Origin: DATAEE01 sp036258175
GTDB taxonomy: Bacteria > Acidobacteriota > Vicinamibacteria > Vicinamibacterales > 2-12-FULL-66-21
Length of the DNA stretch: 64,000 bases
Direction of reading: 5' to 3'
NCBI GenBank assembly: GCA_036258175.1
Contig: DATAEE010000083.1
Span: 33,208 to 97,207 of the forward strand
A program made the translations under genes and the position numbers. Positions 18,048 through 26,969 of this stretch are shown piece after piece. Within the stretch, counting starts at the first letter, position 1. Every line of letters starts with the position of its first letter. Under the pieces are notes generated by a model. It was not told where the DNA came from, made no database searches, and saw nothing but the letters and a program-made list of their open reading frames with translations.

Positions 18048-19709
18048 GTGCACATTTGTTCACGCCGCACGTTCCTGCGATCGCTGGGCGTCGTGGCTGC
18101 CGCGCCGCTGTCCATCCCGCAACGCGATGCGCCGCAACTCGTCCTGCACGGCGGCCGCCTTCTGACGATGAACACGGCGGCACCGGTCGCCGAGGCGATT
18201 GCCATTGCGGGTGAACGCATCATCGCCGTTGGCACCTCGAGCGACATGCTGGCGCTCGCCGGGCCGCGGACCACGCGCGTCGACCTCAGTGGCCGCACCG
18301 TCGTCCCTGGTTTTATCGACGCGCATTCACATCCGGCGAGCGCGGGACGGCTGCATCTCAGGGAAGTCGACTGCGATCTGCGATCGATTGCCGACATCCA
18401 GGCGGCGATTCGCAAGCGGGCCGCGGAAACGCCGAAAGGGAAGTGGGTCCTCGGCTTCAAGTACGACGACACGAAGACGAAGGAAGGACGAACGCTGAGC
18501 CGCGCCGATCTCGACGCCGCGGCGCCCGACCATCCTGTTCGGATCAGTCATCGCGGCGGCCACACGGCCTACGTCAACTCCGCGGCATTCGACCGGGCGC
18601 GGATCGACGGGCGGACGCCGGATCCGCCCGGCGGAAAAATCGATCGTGACGCGGCGGGCCAGCCATCGGGCCGGCTCGCGGAGACTGCGACCGATCTCAT
18701 CGACAAACTCACCACCACGCCGCTGACGAGGAACGACTACCGCGCCGGCGTCAAGCTCATCTCGAACATGCTGTCGCGCGCCGGCATCACGTCGGTCCAC
18801 GACGCGGCTGGGTCGCCGGACGATCTTCGCGCGTATCGCGACGCGCGCGCCGCCGGCGAGCTCTCCGTGCGCGTCTACTGCCTGATGGCCCACCGGCATG
18901 TGCCGGATCTCATCGCCAAAGGCATCCAGACGGGCGAGGGTGACGAATGGGTCCGCGTGGGCGCGATGAAGATGACCTGTGACGGCTCGATCTCCGAGCG
19001 CACCGCCAGGCTCTCGGAGCCGTACGTCGGCAGACCGGACGACCGGGGCATCCTCGTGATGGACGAGGCGGCGCTCACCGAGCGCGCGCTGCCCGCGCAC
19101 AAAGCGGGCTGGCAACTCGGCATCCACGCCAACGGCGACGTCGCGATAGATATCGTCCTCCGTCTCTACGAGCGTCTGCAGCGCGAAGCCCCGCGGAAGG
19201 ATCCTCGCTTCCGCATCGAGCACTGCACCCTCGTGACTCCGGCGCTCATCGACCGGATGCGCGCGCTGGGCGTGATTCCCAATCCGTTCTCCACGTACGT
19301 GTACTTCCACGGCGAGAAGATGCGCGAGTACGGTGCCGCCAGGCTCGAGCGGATGTTTGCCGTGCGGAGTTTCCTCGACGCGGGCTTGCGGGTGACGCAG
19401 ACCTCCGACTATCCACCCGGCCCGTTCGAGCCGATGATGGCCCTCCAGTCGAGCGTCACGCGCACGGACATGCGGGGAACCGTCTGGGGCTCGTCCCAGC
19501 GCGTAACCGTGGAGGAAGCGCTCCGCGTCGGGACGCTGCATGGTGCGTTCGCGTCTTACGAGGAATCGCTGAAGGGTTCACTCGAACCGGGCAAGCTCGC
19601 CGATCTCGTCGTCCTCGGCCGCGACCCGCTGACAGCGGATCCCGGTACGCTCGTCGACATTCCGATCGAGCGCACGATGGCCGGAGGGAGATGGGTCTAC
19701 GAGAGCTGA
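18048..19709 (+). CDS. exported amidohydrolase, YtcJ/amidohydrolase-3 type
   Basis: 553 residues from GTG at 18048. The leader VHICSRRTFLRSLGVVAAAP carries a twin-arginine motif (SRRTFLR). The metal-dependent TIM-barrel hydrolase follows: GFIDAHSHPAS (first metal His pair), HRGGHTAYVNS, HANGDVAIDIVL, RIEHCTL, and QTSDYPPGPFEPM (catalytic Asp). The C-terminal beta-sandwich block GSLEPGKLADLVVLGRDPL is typical. Substrate is unknown; relatives act on formamides and imides. The much longer frame upstream of 18048 overlaps the PA2779-like gene antisense and is not used. Confidence 0.88.
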   Translation: MHICSRRTFLRSLGVVAAAPLSIPQRDAPQLVLHGGRLLTMNTAAPVAEAIAIAGERIIAVGTSSDMLALAGPRTTRVDLSGRTVVPGFIDAHSHPASAGRLHLREVDCDLRSIADIQAAIRKRAAETPKGKWVLGFKYDDTKTKEGRTLSRADLDAAAPDHPVRISHRGGHTAYVNSAAFDRARIDGRTPDPPGGKIDRDAAGQPSGRLAETATDLIDKLTTTPLTRNDYRAGVKLISNMLSRAGITSVHDAAGSPDDLRAYRDARAAGELSVRVYCLMAHRHVPDLIAKGIQTGEGDEWVRVGAMKMTCDGSISERTARLSEPYVGRPDDRGILVMDEAALTERALPAHKAGWQLGIHANGDVAIDIVLRLYERLQREAPRKDPRFRIEHCTLVTPALIDRMRALGVIPNPFSTYVYFHGEKMREYGAARLERMFAVRSFLDAGLRVTQTSDYPPGPFEPMMALQSSVTRTDMRGTVWGSSQRVTVEEALRVGTLHGAFASYEESLKGSLEPGKLADLVVLGRDPLTADPGTLVDIPIERTMAGGRWVYES

Positions 19710-19928
19710 CTAGCCGACTTTCTGCCAGCCGCGTGCTTGAAGCCGGACTCGCAGCCGGTCGGCGTGCGCGCGCGCCGCGTCGGCGTCCGGCAGCCGCTCC
19801 ATGATGGCAAGCGTGCCGTCCTGAAAGACCTGCAGCTCCGCGAAGCCCGCCTCGTGCAGCAGCACGCAGCGCATGACGCTGTCGCTGGCTCTAATCGTCC
19901 ACAGAAATTCCTGCTTCGCTTCGGCCAT
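19710..19928 (-). CDS. small protein of unknown function (72 aa)
   Basis: Starts at ATG 19928 and ends at TAG 19710-19712, directly against the amidohydrolase stop. The sequence is a soluble alpha/beta mini-domain (EFLWTIRASDSVMRCVLLHE ... AIMERLPDADAARAHADRLR) with a good hydrophobic pattern, so I take it as real. No family recognised. Confidence 0.5.
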   Translation of the reverse strand: MAEAKQEFLWTIRASDSVMRCVLLHEAGFAELQVFQDGTLAIMERLPDADAARAHADRLRVRLQARGWQKVG

Positions 19929-20013
19929 CCAGACACCCGGCCAGTACTTCCGCGCTGCGGAGTCGACGGTTGTGTGGGAGGAGATTTGAGACTAACACCG
20001 GCTCATGAGCCGG

Positions 20014-20238
20014 TCAAGACATACGACGCACCCGATTGTCCCTGGTGGTGAGTCCGAGCGCGTGACACGTGACGCAATATCCGGAAAGACTGCTCGCGAG
20101 TGCCATCAGCCCCACGATGCCGAGGCCAATGCGCGCAACCCGGGGCACTTCCGGCGCGACAATCGTGATGACGATGGTCGCGCCGCCGATCACCAGGTAG
20201 GCCAGGCGATGCAGCCCGCCCATGTTTCGCGGCAGCAC
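20014..20238 (-). CDS. small DUF2892-like membrane protein (74 aa)
   Basis: The MLPRNMGGLHRLAYLVIGGATIV beginning and two hydrophobic helices match the DUF2892/YgaP-tail type of small inner-membrane protein, as does the GYCVTCHALGLTT ending with a CxxC pair and the 'LG-(I/L)-T' close. Members are often near rhodanese or sulfur genes, but none is adjacent here. Confidence 0.65.
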   Translation of the reverse strand: MLPRNMGGLHRLAYLVIGGATIVITIVAPEVPRVARIGLGIVGLMALASSLSGYCVTCHALGLTTRDNRVRRMS

Positions 20239-20259
20239 GGGATCACTATAACAAGGTGC

Positions 20260-21024
20260 TCAGGGTGCCAAGCGGGCTTCCACCGCCTTCAGCCAATTCC
20301 AGCGGATGATCCAGCTGCCGGGATAAATCACGCACCAGTAGCGCGCGAAGCGGCGCTGCGTTTCAGGATCGACCGCGTGAACGCGGGTCTCGGTCGTCAC
20401 TTTCGTCCAGCCGTTCCCCTCGCCGACGATGCGGAAGTTCATCGCAGCGCGCGCAAAGCCGGGGCGGTCCAGCGTGCGAAAGATACCGGGATCGAGCGCG
20501 GGCACATCGCCGCGCGTTGCGGCGCGTCTGACGTCGGGCGGAGCGATGACGACCGTGCCGAGGAGCAGCTCGCGGTCCACCTCTTCTCCCAGGAGCACGA
20601 ATCCGCCCGCCAGCGCGACGTCGATGATTGGTCGCTCGTCGGGCGGATTGAGGATGTGCTCACTCTGACTCTGGCGCCGCGGATTGCGGATGAACGTGAG
20701 CGTGCGGAATAGAAAAATGTCCGAGGCGGTTACCCGGCGGATCGCCGCGGCCACCTGCTGTGGCGTCGCCTGGACGCGCCGCTCGTGGTACTCGCCGAAC
20801 TGCCACTCTGGAAGCCACTGATCGAGTAGCGTGTCGCGGGCGGTCGCCGTGTGTGTCGGGTGGGGAAGCGCTGCGGCAACGAGCACGATGCCCAGGCCGG
20901 CGGCTGCGATGAGGACTGCGCGCCGCCGCGTGCGAATGCCTACGAGACGGACCGGCCAGATGAGGCTGACGAGGCCGGCGACCATCGTCACGGCCCCGAC
21001 GTAAAAGAGCGCGGAAGCCGCCAC
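20260..21024 (-). CDS. membrane-anchored protein of unknown function, possibly SRPBCC-like
   Basis: 254 residues. Two N-terminal transmembrane helices (about 5-25 and 33-53) are followed by a soluble domain with YHERRVQATPQQVAAAIRRVTA, IVGEGNGWTKVTTETRVHA and YPGSWIIRWNWLKAVEARLAP. The 'E...I.AP...V...I' start and long C-terminal helix suggest a START/SRPBCC-like ligand-binding fold, but this is inference. It is divergent from tryptophan dioxygenase with only 17 bases between them. Confidence 0.6.
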   Translation of the reverse strand: MAASALFYVGAVTMVAGLVSLIWPVRLVGIRTRRRAVLIAAAGLGIVLVAAALPHPTHTATARDTLLDQWLPEWQFGEYHERRVQATPQQVAAAIRRVTASDIFLFRTLTFIRNPRRQSQSEHILNPPDERPIIDVALAGGFVLLGEEVDRELLLGTVVIAPPDVRRAATRGDVPALDPGIFRTLDRPGFARAAMNFRIVGEGNGWTKVTTETRVHAVDPETQRRFARYWCVIYPGSWIIRWNWLKAVEARLAP

Positions 21025-21041
21025 GTCGCTATTATCTACTC

Positions 21042-21875
21042 ATGGAAAGCGATCACCCGCAGCTGACCTACGCCGATTACCTCCGCGTGCCGGATCTCAT
21101 CGCGCTGCAGCATCCGCAATCGTCGCCGGTCCATCACGACGAGCTGTTGTTCATCATCACGCATCAGACCTACGAGCTCTGGTTCCGGCTGATCCTCCAC
21201 GAGCTCGATGCCGTCGTCGCGTGCCTAGCGACTTCCGCGTCCGTCCCTGGGTCGCGGGACGCGGTCTATGAAGCGGCCAGGCTCCTCCGGCGCTGCACGG
21301 AAATTGCCCGGGTCCTCGTCGATCAGTTCACGATTCTCGAGACGATGCTGCCGACGCACTTTCTGGCGTTCCGCGGCAGGTTGAGGCCGGCGAGCGGTTT
21401 TCAATCGGAGCAGTTCCGCGAGATCGAGTTTCTGTGCGGGCTGAAGGACGAGAAGATGCTGCGGTACCACGAGCCGGCCTCACCGATGCGCGCCGCGCTC
21501 GAACGCCGGTTCACGGCGCCGTCGCTGCGGGACGTTTTCTTCGAGGCGCTGTCGGGCCTGGGCGTTATCCCGCCGGTGGATCCGACGGCATCCGAGGAGC
21601 AGCGTTTCGAAGCAAGGGCCCGTGGGATCCTCGCGCTCTATCGTGACGAACGGCACTACCGGGACTGGATCGATCTGTGCGAACGACTAACTGAATTCGA
21701 CGAGCTGATCGTGAGCTGGCGGCTGCGCCACGTACAGCTCGTCGAGCGGACGATCGGCCTGCGAATGGGCACCGGCGGAAGCGCCGGATCTTCGTACCTG
21801 AAGATGACGATCGACAAAAAGTTCTTCCCGGAGCTGTGGGAAGCGCGGACGTGGTTGATCGAGAAGCAGCCCTAA
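21042..21875 (+). CDS. kynA: tryptophan 2,3-dioxygenase
   Basis: 277 residues, the size of bacterial TDO. It catalyses haem-dependent opening of L-tryptophan to N-formylkynurenine, the first step of the kynurenine pathway. Motifs: LTYADYLRVPDLIALQHPQS, HHDELLFIITHQTYELWFRLILHELD (distal His and substrate Tyr/Arg), REIEFLCGLKDEKML, and SWRLRHVQLVERTIG with the proximal haem His, followed by GTGGSAGSSYLKMT. No kynureninase or formamidase gene is in the window, so the pathway is completed elsewhere. Its stop codon touches the first copy of the 14-bp tandem repeat. Confidence 0.96.
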   Translation: MESDHPQLTYADYLRVPDLIALQHPQSSPVHHDELLFIITHQTYELWFRLILHELDAVVACLATSASVPGSRDAVYEAARLLRRCTEIARVLVDQFTILETMLPTHFLAFRGRLRPASGFQSEQFREIEFLCGLKDEKMLRYHEPASPMRAALERRFTAPSLRDVFFEALSGLGVIPPVDPTASEEQRFEARARGILALYRDERHYRDWIDLCERLTEFDELIVSWRLRHVQLVERTIGLRMGTGGSAGSSYLKMTIDKKFFPELWEARTWLIEKQP

Positions 21876-21944
21876 AGGGCTGCGCTACGAGGGCTGCGCT
21901 ACGAGGGCTGCGCTACGAGGGCTGCGCTACGAGGGCTGCGCTAC
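21875..21944. repeat. five tandem copies of a 14-bp unit
   Basis: Unit gagggctgcgctac, copies at 21875-21888 (first two bases differ), 21889-21902, 21903-21916, 21917-21930 and 21931-21944. It begins at the last base of the dioxygenase stop and its last copy contains the stop codon (21941-21943) of the convergent permease. Confidence 0.92.
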
Positions 21945-24463
21945 TCCGTCCTCAGTGCCGTCAGCGGCATGATGTGCGTCGCGCGGCGTGCCGGTAGATA
22001 GCAGGCTGCGACTGCTGCGGCCGCCAGTACCGCGGGCGCTATCGCATAGACGACTGGATCCAGCGGACTGACCTGATACAGCAGGCCGCTCAGCGCGCTT
22101 CCGGCGAGCGCGGCCAGGGGCAAGCCGACAGCCACGCCGACCGCCGTCAGCCACACACCTTCGCGTAGCACGAGCCACAGGACGCTCATCGGGCGCGCTC
22201 CCAGCGCCATTCGTATGCCGATTTCTCTCGTCCGCTGCGAGACGACGTAGGATTTCACGCCGTAGACACCGACGACCGCGAGGAGGAGCGCGAGGGCGCC
22301 GAACGTCGTCAACAGCCGGCCGCCCATCCGGACTCCCCAGAGGCCGAGGCTCCGGTCGTGGAAGCCCTGCATCGCCGTCAGCTCCAGGACCGGCAGACGA
22401 TCGTCCGCGCTCCTGAGCTCGGTTCGCAGTGCTGCGAGCGCGGCCGCTTCGGCCTGTGGACCGGCGCGTGCGACGCGCACGTGAAGGTGCATGCCGGAAC
22501 GGAAGTGATTGCCGTAGGGAACGTACAGGTGTGGTGTCGGCGCCTGATCGAACAATGTCTGGCGCAGCCCCGGGGCGACGCCGACGACCTGCATCGGCTC
22601 GAAGTCGACGCCCGCCGGCTCGTCCTCGTGCCGCGTGATGCGGATCATCTGCCCAATTGGATCCTCGTTCGGGAACAGTTGGCGCGCCAGCGGCTCGTTG
22701 ATGATCGCGACGCGCGGCGCGTCCGCGGATTCCTCTTCGGCAATGGTGAATTCGCGGCCGCGCAGCATCGTCAAACCGAGCGCCTTGAAATAGTCGGTGC
22801 CGACGATCATGTAGCTCGGCGATCGGCCCGCCACCGTCGCGGATGCGCCCCCGATTCGCTCGACTGGCCGTCCTTCCTGGAATTCGCCAAACGGGACGAT
22901 GGACGTCATCGCCGCCGCCTCGATGCCGGGGATGTTTCTGACCCGCTCGAGCACGCTGCGATACAACGCGCGAGTTCGCGCCTCACCAAACCCCACCAGA
23001 GCCGGATCCATGCTGGCGAGGAGGATGCGCTCGTACTTGAAGCCAGGGTCTGCCGCAGCGGCGTTCATCGCGCCGCGGGCGAAGAGCCCACCCGTTACGA
23101 GCAGCGCCAGTGACAATCCAATCTGACCGACCACGAGCAGATTGCGCGCACCGAACCACCCGAAGCGCCCGGCGCGTCGGGCCAGCGCATCGAGATTCTT
23201 CAGATCGGAGACCACATCGACGCGTGACAGCTTTAGAGCCGGGCCGAGCCCGAATGTCAGGGTACTGAGCACCGCAAAGGCCATGGTGACGGCGAGCACC
23301 GCGGCGTCCGGCCGGGGCGTGAATTCGAGCGACAGCGGCAGCAGCGGGACGAGCGTCGCGACGAGCAGCTTCATGGCCCAGAATGACAGGACGAGGCCGA
23401 CGACACCGCCGGCGATAGCGAGCGTGAGGCTCTCGGTGAGCAGCTGCCGCACGATCCGCGTCGGGTGGCCGCCGAGCGCGAGCCGCACGGCAATCTCACG
23501 GCGCCTCGCCGTGCCGCGGGCCAGAAGCATGTTCGCGATGTTGAGGCACGCGATGAGCAGGACGACAGCCGACATGCCCATCAGAAGGCCTGTCGCCGCC
23601 GCGACCGGGCCGTCGCTCTGCGGCTGCGTGCTCGTGGACATCCGCGGCAGCGGGTTGACCGTCAGCGCCTGATCCTTGTTTTCAGCGGGGAACGCCGCAG
23701 CCATCTGGCGTGCGAGAGTGTCGAGCGCAGGCGCTGCCGATTCCACGGTCATGCCGTCCTTCAATCGCCCCGCGAGGATGAGCGCGTGATTCATGCGGTC
23801 ACCCAGCCCGGCACCTTTGTTCTTGAAGATGTCGTTCACCACGGTGTCGAAGGTCCCGAGCGGCAGCCAGAACTCCGGCGCAACCAGCGCCATCGTCCCC
23901 GTGAAGCCGCGCGGCGCTACGCCGACGACCGTGAAGTCTCGAGTGTTGATCTTCACCGTTCCGCCGATGAAGTCGGCGCTGAACCCTGCGTCGCGCCAGC
24001 GCTCGTAGTTGACGATGACGACGGGAATGTTCGCGCCCGGGCGCTCCTCCGCGGCGTTGAACTCACGCCCCGCAGCGAGCGGGACGGCGAGCGTCGCGAA
24101 GTAGTTGGACGACACCATCTCGACAAAGGAACGCCGGGTCGTATCTCCCGCAGGGACGCCGACCATCGCGAAGGTATGGGCCATCAGACCGTCGAAGACG
24201 GTGTTCTTCTCGCGGATGTCGGCGTAGTTGGCGTACGAGAACGCCCGGTAGGAATCCGGCTTGGTGCGATCGTGACTGAAGAGGCCGACCAGTTCCCCCG
24301 CCCGGCCGGCCAGAGGCCGAAAGAGCATCGCGTTGACGAGCGTGAACATCGCGCTGTTCGCGCCAATGCCGAGCGCGAGCACCAGGACCGCCACGATTGA
24401 AAAGCCCGGGGTCCTCAAGAACGCACGAAGACCGTAGCGAAAGTCCTGGATCAGCTGTCCCAT
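21941..24463 (-). CDS. ADOP-type ABC permease (FtsX/MacB-like)
   Basis: 840 residues from the ATG at 24463 (MGQLIQDFRYGLRAFLRTPGFS); the longer upstream frame is out of the creD remnant. Order: helix 1 (VAVLVLALGIGANSAMF), a large periplasmic MacB-PCD domain, three helices with the FtsX signature (NIANMLLARGTARRREIAVRLALGG), a second periplasmic domain, and three more helices (REIGIRMALGARP). This duplicated architecture with no ATPase partner nearby is the 'acidobacterial duplicated orphan permease' type. It lacks the PadR-linked N-terminal domain seen in the 48483 permease. Probably exports or senses an unknown substrate; members are expanded in Acidobacteria. Confidence 0.9.
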   Translation of the reverse strand: MGQLIQDFRYGLRAFLRTPGFSIVAVLVLALGIGANSAMFTLVNAMLFRPLAGRAGELVGLFSHDRTKPDSYRAFSYANYADIREKNTVFDGLMAHTFAMVGVPAGDTTRRSFVEMVSSNYFATLAVPLAAGREFNAAEERPGANIPVVIVNYERWRDAGFSADFIGGTVKINTRDFTVVGVAPRGFTGTMALVAPEFWLPLGTFDTVVNDIFKNKGAGLGDRMNHALILAGRLKDGMTVESAAPALDTLARQMAAAFPAENKDQALTVNPLPRMSTSTQPQSDGPVAAATGLLMGMSAVVLLIACLNIANMLLARGTARRREIAVRLALGGHPTRIVRQLLTESLTLAIAGGVVGLVLSFWAMKLLVATLVPLLPLSLEFTPRPDAAVLAVTMAFAVLSTLTFGLGPALKLSRVDVVSDLKNLDALARRAGRFGWFGARNLLVVGQIGLSLALLVTGGLFARGAMNAAAADPGFKYERILLASMDPALVGFGEARTRALYRSVLERVRNIPGIEAAAMTSIVPFGEFQEGRPVERIGGASATVAGRSPSYMIVGTDYFKALGLTMLRGREFTIAEEESADAPRVAIINEPLARQLFPNEDPIGQMIRITRHEDEPAGVDFEPMQVVGVAPGLRQTLFDQAPTPHLYVPYGNHFRSGMHLHVRVARAGPQAEAAALAALRTELRSADDRLPVLELTAMQGFHDRSLGLWGVRMGGRLLTTFGALALLLAVVGVYGVKSYVVSQRTREIGIRMALGARPMSVLWLVLREGVWLTAVGVAVGLPLAALAGSALSGLLYQVSPLDPVVYAIAPAVLAAAAVAACYLPARRATHIMPLTALRTE

Positions 24464-24510
24464 GACCGAACAGGACGGACGGCCGCGCCGGGAAGTTCCC
24501 AGAAACCCGG

Positions 24511-25240
24511 CTAAGCCCTCGCTTCCCGGTCGAACACCCGCGACCAGTCCACGCGAGCCGTCGCCTGCATGAGGACGACGAGCGTCCCGATGGCTCCAAT
24601 CGTCACCGTCAATCCGGTGTAGCCCTTGAAGAAGAACGCATAGCTGAAAGCACGAGGAAGACGAGCTCCGCAAAGCCGGCGCGGCGAATCGCGAAGCGGG
24701 TGCCCGCCACGATGCGAAGGTAGGTGACGACCAGGAAGATGCTCGTCGCCGATGCCAGCACGAACGACAAATGGATATTGACGTGATCGACGAGATACGC
24801 GAGAAGCAGGTGAAACGCGAAAAAGACCGCAGACAGGAACGCGTAATTCATGGGGTGAAGGATCTCATCGTTCAGGATGCCGAGGATGACCAGCACGGTC
24901 GTGAAGAACAACAGTGAGACCAGCGAAGAACGTGATGCGGGCAGCGAGCGGGCCGGGGTTGGTCTTCTCCGGAGGATCCAGCCCGATCGCCTGGCCTGGT
25001 CACCAGGCTTTCAAACCGCCATTCGAGCTTCCGCCCTGTCGTCGTCGCCCGCGCCGTCGTGGGTGACATCGTGCCGGGAGGGAAGTCCACGTCGGGAAAG
25101 TCGGTCTCCATCGTGAGAGCCAGGTCGTGGACCTGGGGCACGCCGGATTCGGTAAATGCATAAACCCACTGATCGATCGAGGCCACGGGATGAGTAACGG
25201 ATCTCCAGCGGCGCTTCGCCGGCCAGGTCCCGCTCCTTCG
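24511..25240 (-). pseudogene. creD-like inner-membrane protein remnant, multiple frameshifts
   Basis: Pieces of a CreD homologue lie in three frames in the right order. An upstream part has PLEIRYSSRGLD then QWVYAFTESGVPQVHDLALT and DFPPGTMSPT. A middle part has DPPEKTNPGPLAARITFFAG, then after a shift near 24915 LFFTTVLVILGIL and EILHPMNYAFLSAVFFAF. After another shift near 24655, SYAFFFKGYTGLTVTIGAIG and RVDWSRVF end at TAG 24511-24513. CreD is a cell-envelope protein with several C-terminal helices. The N-terminal half is not recognisable. Either decayed or badly assembled; no CreBC genes are nearby. Confidence 0.75.
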
Positions 25241-25247
25241 ATCGCCC

Positions 25248-25475
25248 GAGCCTGCGCGCGCCATCGCCGCCCTCATCTCGCTGCGCCTTGGGCGCGCCGC
25301 CCGGCAAGCGGCGGATCGGGTGCTGGCCGCAGCGGCCGGCGGGGCGCTCGCCGGCGCTGCCGCCGGAGCCGTCGCCGGCGTCGCTCCCATCGGCGCGCCC
25401 TCCTCCCAGGCCGGCTCGGGGCCTGTGATCGCGCTGGCTGTCGTCGGCACAACGGCCGGCGGATTCGGCGCCCGC
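25248..25475 (+). pseudogene. glycine/alanine-rich membrane-hairpin fragment
   Basis: A natural-looking stretch (IAALISLRLGRAARQAADR, then a Gly/Ala zipper AAAAGGALAGAAAGAVAG and PVIALAVVGTTAGGFGA) resembles a two-helix membrane hairpin. It has no plausible start and runs into low-quality sequence. It overlaps the region antisense to the creD remnant, so it could be a fortuitous frame. Family not recognised. Confidence 0.3.
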
Positions 25476-25991
25476 CGGGAACGTCCCAGCGTGCATCGCG
25501 AAGGATGGCTCTTGCGACGGCGTGCCCGGGCCGGACTCCGAACCGGGCGAGTGCTTCGGCGGTGCCCAGGGCGTGCAGCTTCGAAGCGTGGGGGGCTATG
25601 CGAGGTCGGTGCCAGCCGAGGCGGCATATACCCGTCGCCGTCAACGATAAATCGGAAGCTCTTGTACCGTTTTTTAAGCCAATTATCCGGGCAGGAATGG
25701 TTTGTCGCCAAGCGTCCGAAAGAAGCTGAGGGACAAAACTGTCTGAAACCAGCCGTCGGTGATCGCCTGTACCTCGGAATCGGGCAGAACCGTGAAAAAA
25801 ACTGGCAGGGGCCCAGGCGGCACGCGGTCGAGATCTGTGATTCCTGCGCTTATTATGGATAAGCTTCAGCGTATTCGTGAGATTCGTCGCGCGCGGCCCG
25901 TTGGCAACCCTTGACTGGCAGGCGGCCGCGAGCAGCGAGTTGAGATCACTTTTCTTGCGAGGAAACGTGACGGCGAACCAAACTGCGATCT
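25476..25991. other. stretch without a convincing gene upstream of cysD
   Basis: About 500 bases, more AT-rich than the surroundings from 25650 on (runs such as ttttttaa and gaaaaaaac). Open frames here lack protein-like sequence. It probably holds the cysD promoter and 5' leader plus decayed sequence; no clear -35/-10 pair or riboswitch fold was identified. Confidence 0.4.
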
Positions 25992-26969
25992 GTGGCTGAT
26001 GACCCACGCAATTCAGCAGCGCGAGATCTCCCCGTGGGTGTCTCCGGCGCGCGCCGTGATGCGGCGATCCCGGCGCTGACGCATCTGCAGCGCCTCGAGG
26101 CGGAGAGCATTCACATCATCCGTGAGGTGGTTGCCGAATGCGAGCGGCCGGTAATGCTCTATTCGATCGGCAAAGACAGCTCTGTGATGCTGCATCTGGC
26201 GCTGAAGGCGTTCTACCCTGCCAAGCCTTCCTTCCCGCTTCTGCATGTCGACACGACCTGGAAATTTCGCGAGATGATCACGTTCCGCGACGAGACCGCG
26301 AAGCGACTGGGACTCGAGCTGCTCGTCTATATCAATCAGGCCGGTGTCGAGATGGGCATCAACCCGTTCCACCACGGCTCAGCGCTTCACACCGACATCA
26401 TGAAGACGCAGGCGCTCAAACAAGCGCTCGACAAGTATGGTTTCGACGCGGCGTTCGGGGGTGGCCGGCGCGACGAGGAAAAATCTCGCGCGAAGGAGCG
26501 CGTCTTCTCAATCCGTTCAGCCCATCACCGCTGGGACCCGAAGCAGCAGCGGCCGGAGCTCTGGCGTGTGTACAACGCGCGCCGTCACACAGGCGAAAGC
26601 ATCCGCGTCTTCCCCCTGTCGAATTGGACGGAGTTCGATATCTGGCAGTACATCTACCTCGAGAGCATTCCCATCGTGCTCTTGTACTTGGCGCGCGAGC
26701 GGCCGGTCGTGCGTCGCGACGGCACCTGGATCCTGGTCGACGACGATCGGATGCCGCTGGAGCCTGACGAGAGGCCGGAAATGAGGAAGGTCCGGTTCCG
26801 CACGCTGGGCTGCTATCCGTTGACTGGCGCGATTGAGAGCGACGCCGACACGCTGCCGGCAATCGTCCGCGAGATGCTGTTGACCCGTCATTCCGAACGT
26901 CAGGGACGTGTCATCGATCGCGATCAGTCCGCCTCGATGGAAAAGAAAAAGGTGGAAGGTTACTTCTGA
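25992..26969 (+). CDS. cysD: sulfate adenylyltransferase subunit 2 (CysD/NodP)
   Basis: 325 residues, about 25 longer than E. coli CysD because of an N-terminal extension from the GTG at 25992; the GTG at 26034 is an alternative. CysD is a PP-loop ATP pyrophosphatase that makes adenosine phosphosulfate from ATP and sulfate, driven by GTP hydrolysis in CysN. Motifs: THLQRLEAESIHIIREV, MLYSIGKDSSVMLHL (PP-loop), FPLLHVDTTWKFREM, GGGRRDEEKSRAKER and RTLGCYPLTGAIES. It overlaps cysNC by one base (TGATG), so the subunits are translationally coupled. Confidence 0.95.
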   Translation: MADDPRNSAARDLPVGVSGARRDAAIPALTHLQRLEAESIHIIREVVAECERPVMLYSIGKDSSVMLHLALKAFYPAKPSFPLLHVDTTWKFREMITFRDETAKRLGLELLVYINQAGVEMGINPFHHGSALHTDIMKTQALKQALDKYGFDAAFGGGRRDEEKSRAKERVFSIRSAHHRWDPKQQRPELWRVYNARRHTGESIRVFPLSNWTEFDIWQYIYLESIPIVLLYLARERPVVRRDGTWILVDDDRMPLEPDERPEMRKVRFRTLGCYPLTGAIESDADTLPAIVREMLLTRHSERQGRVIDRDQSASMEKKKVEGYF

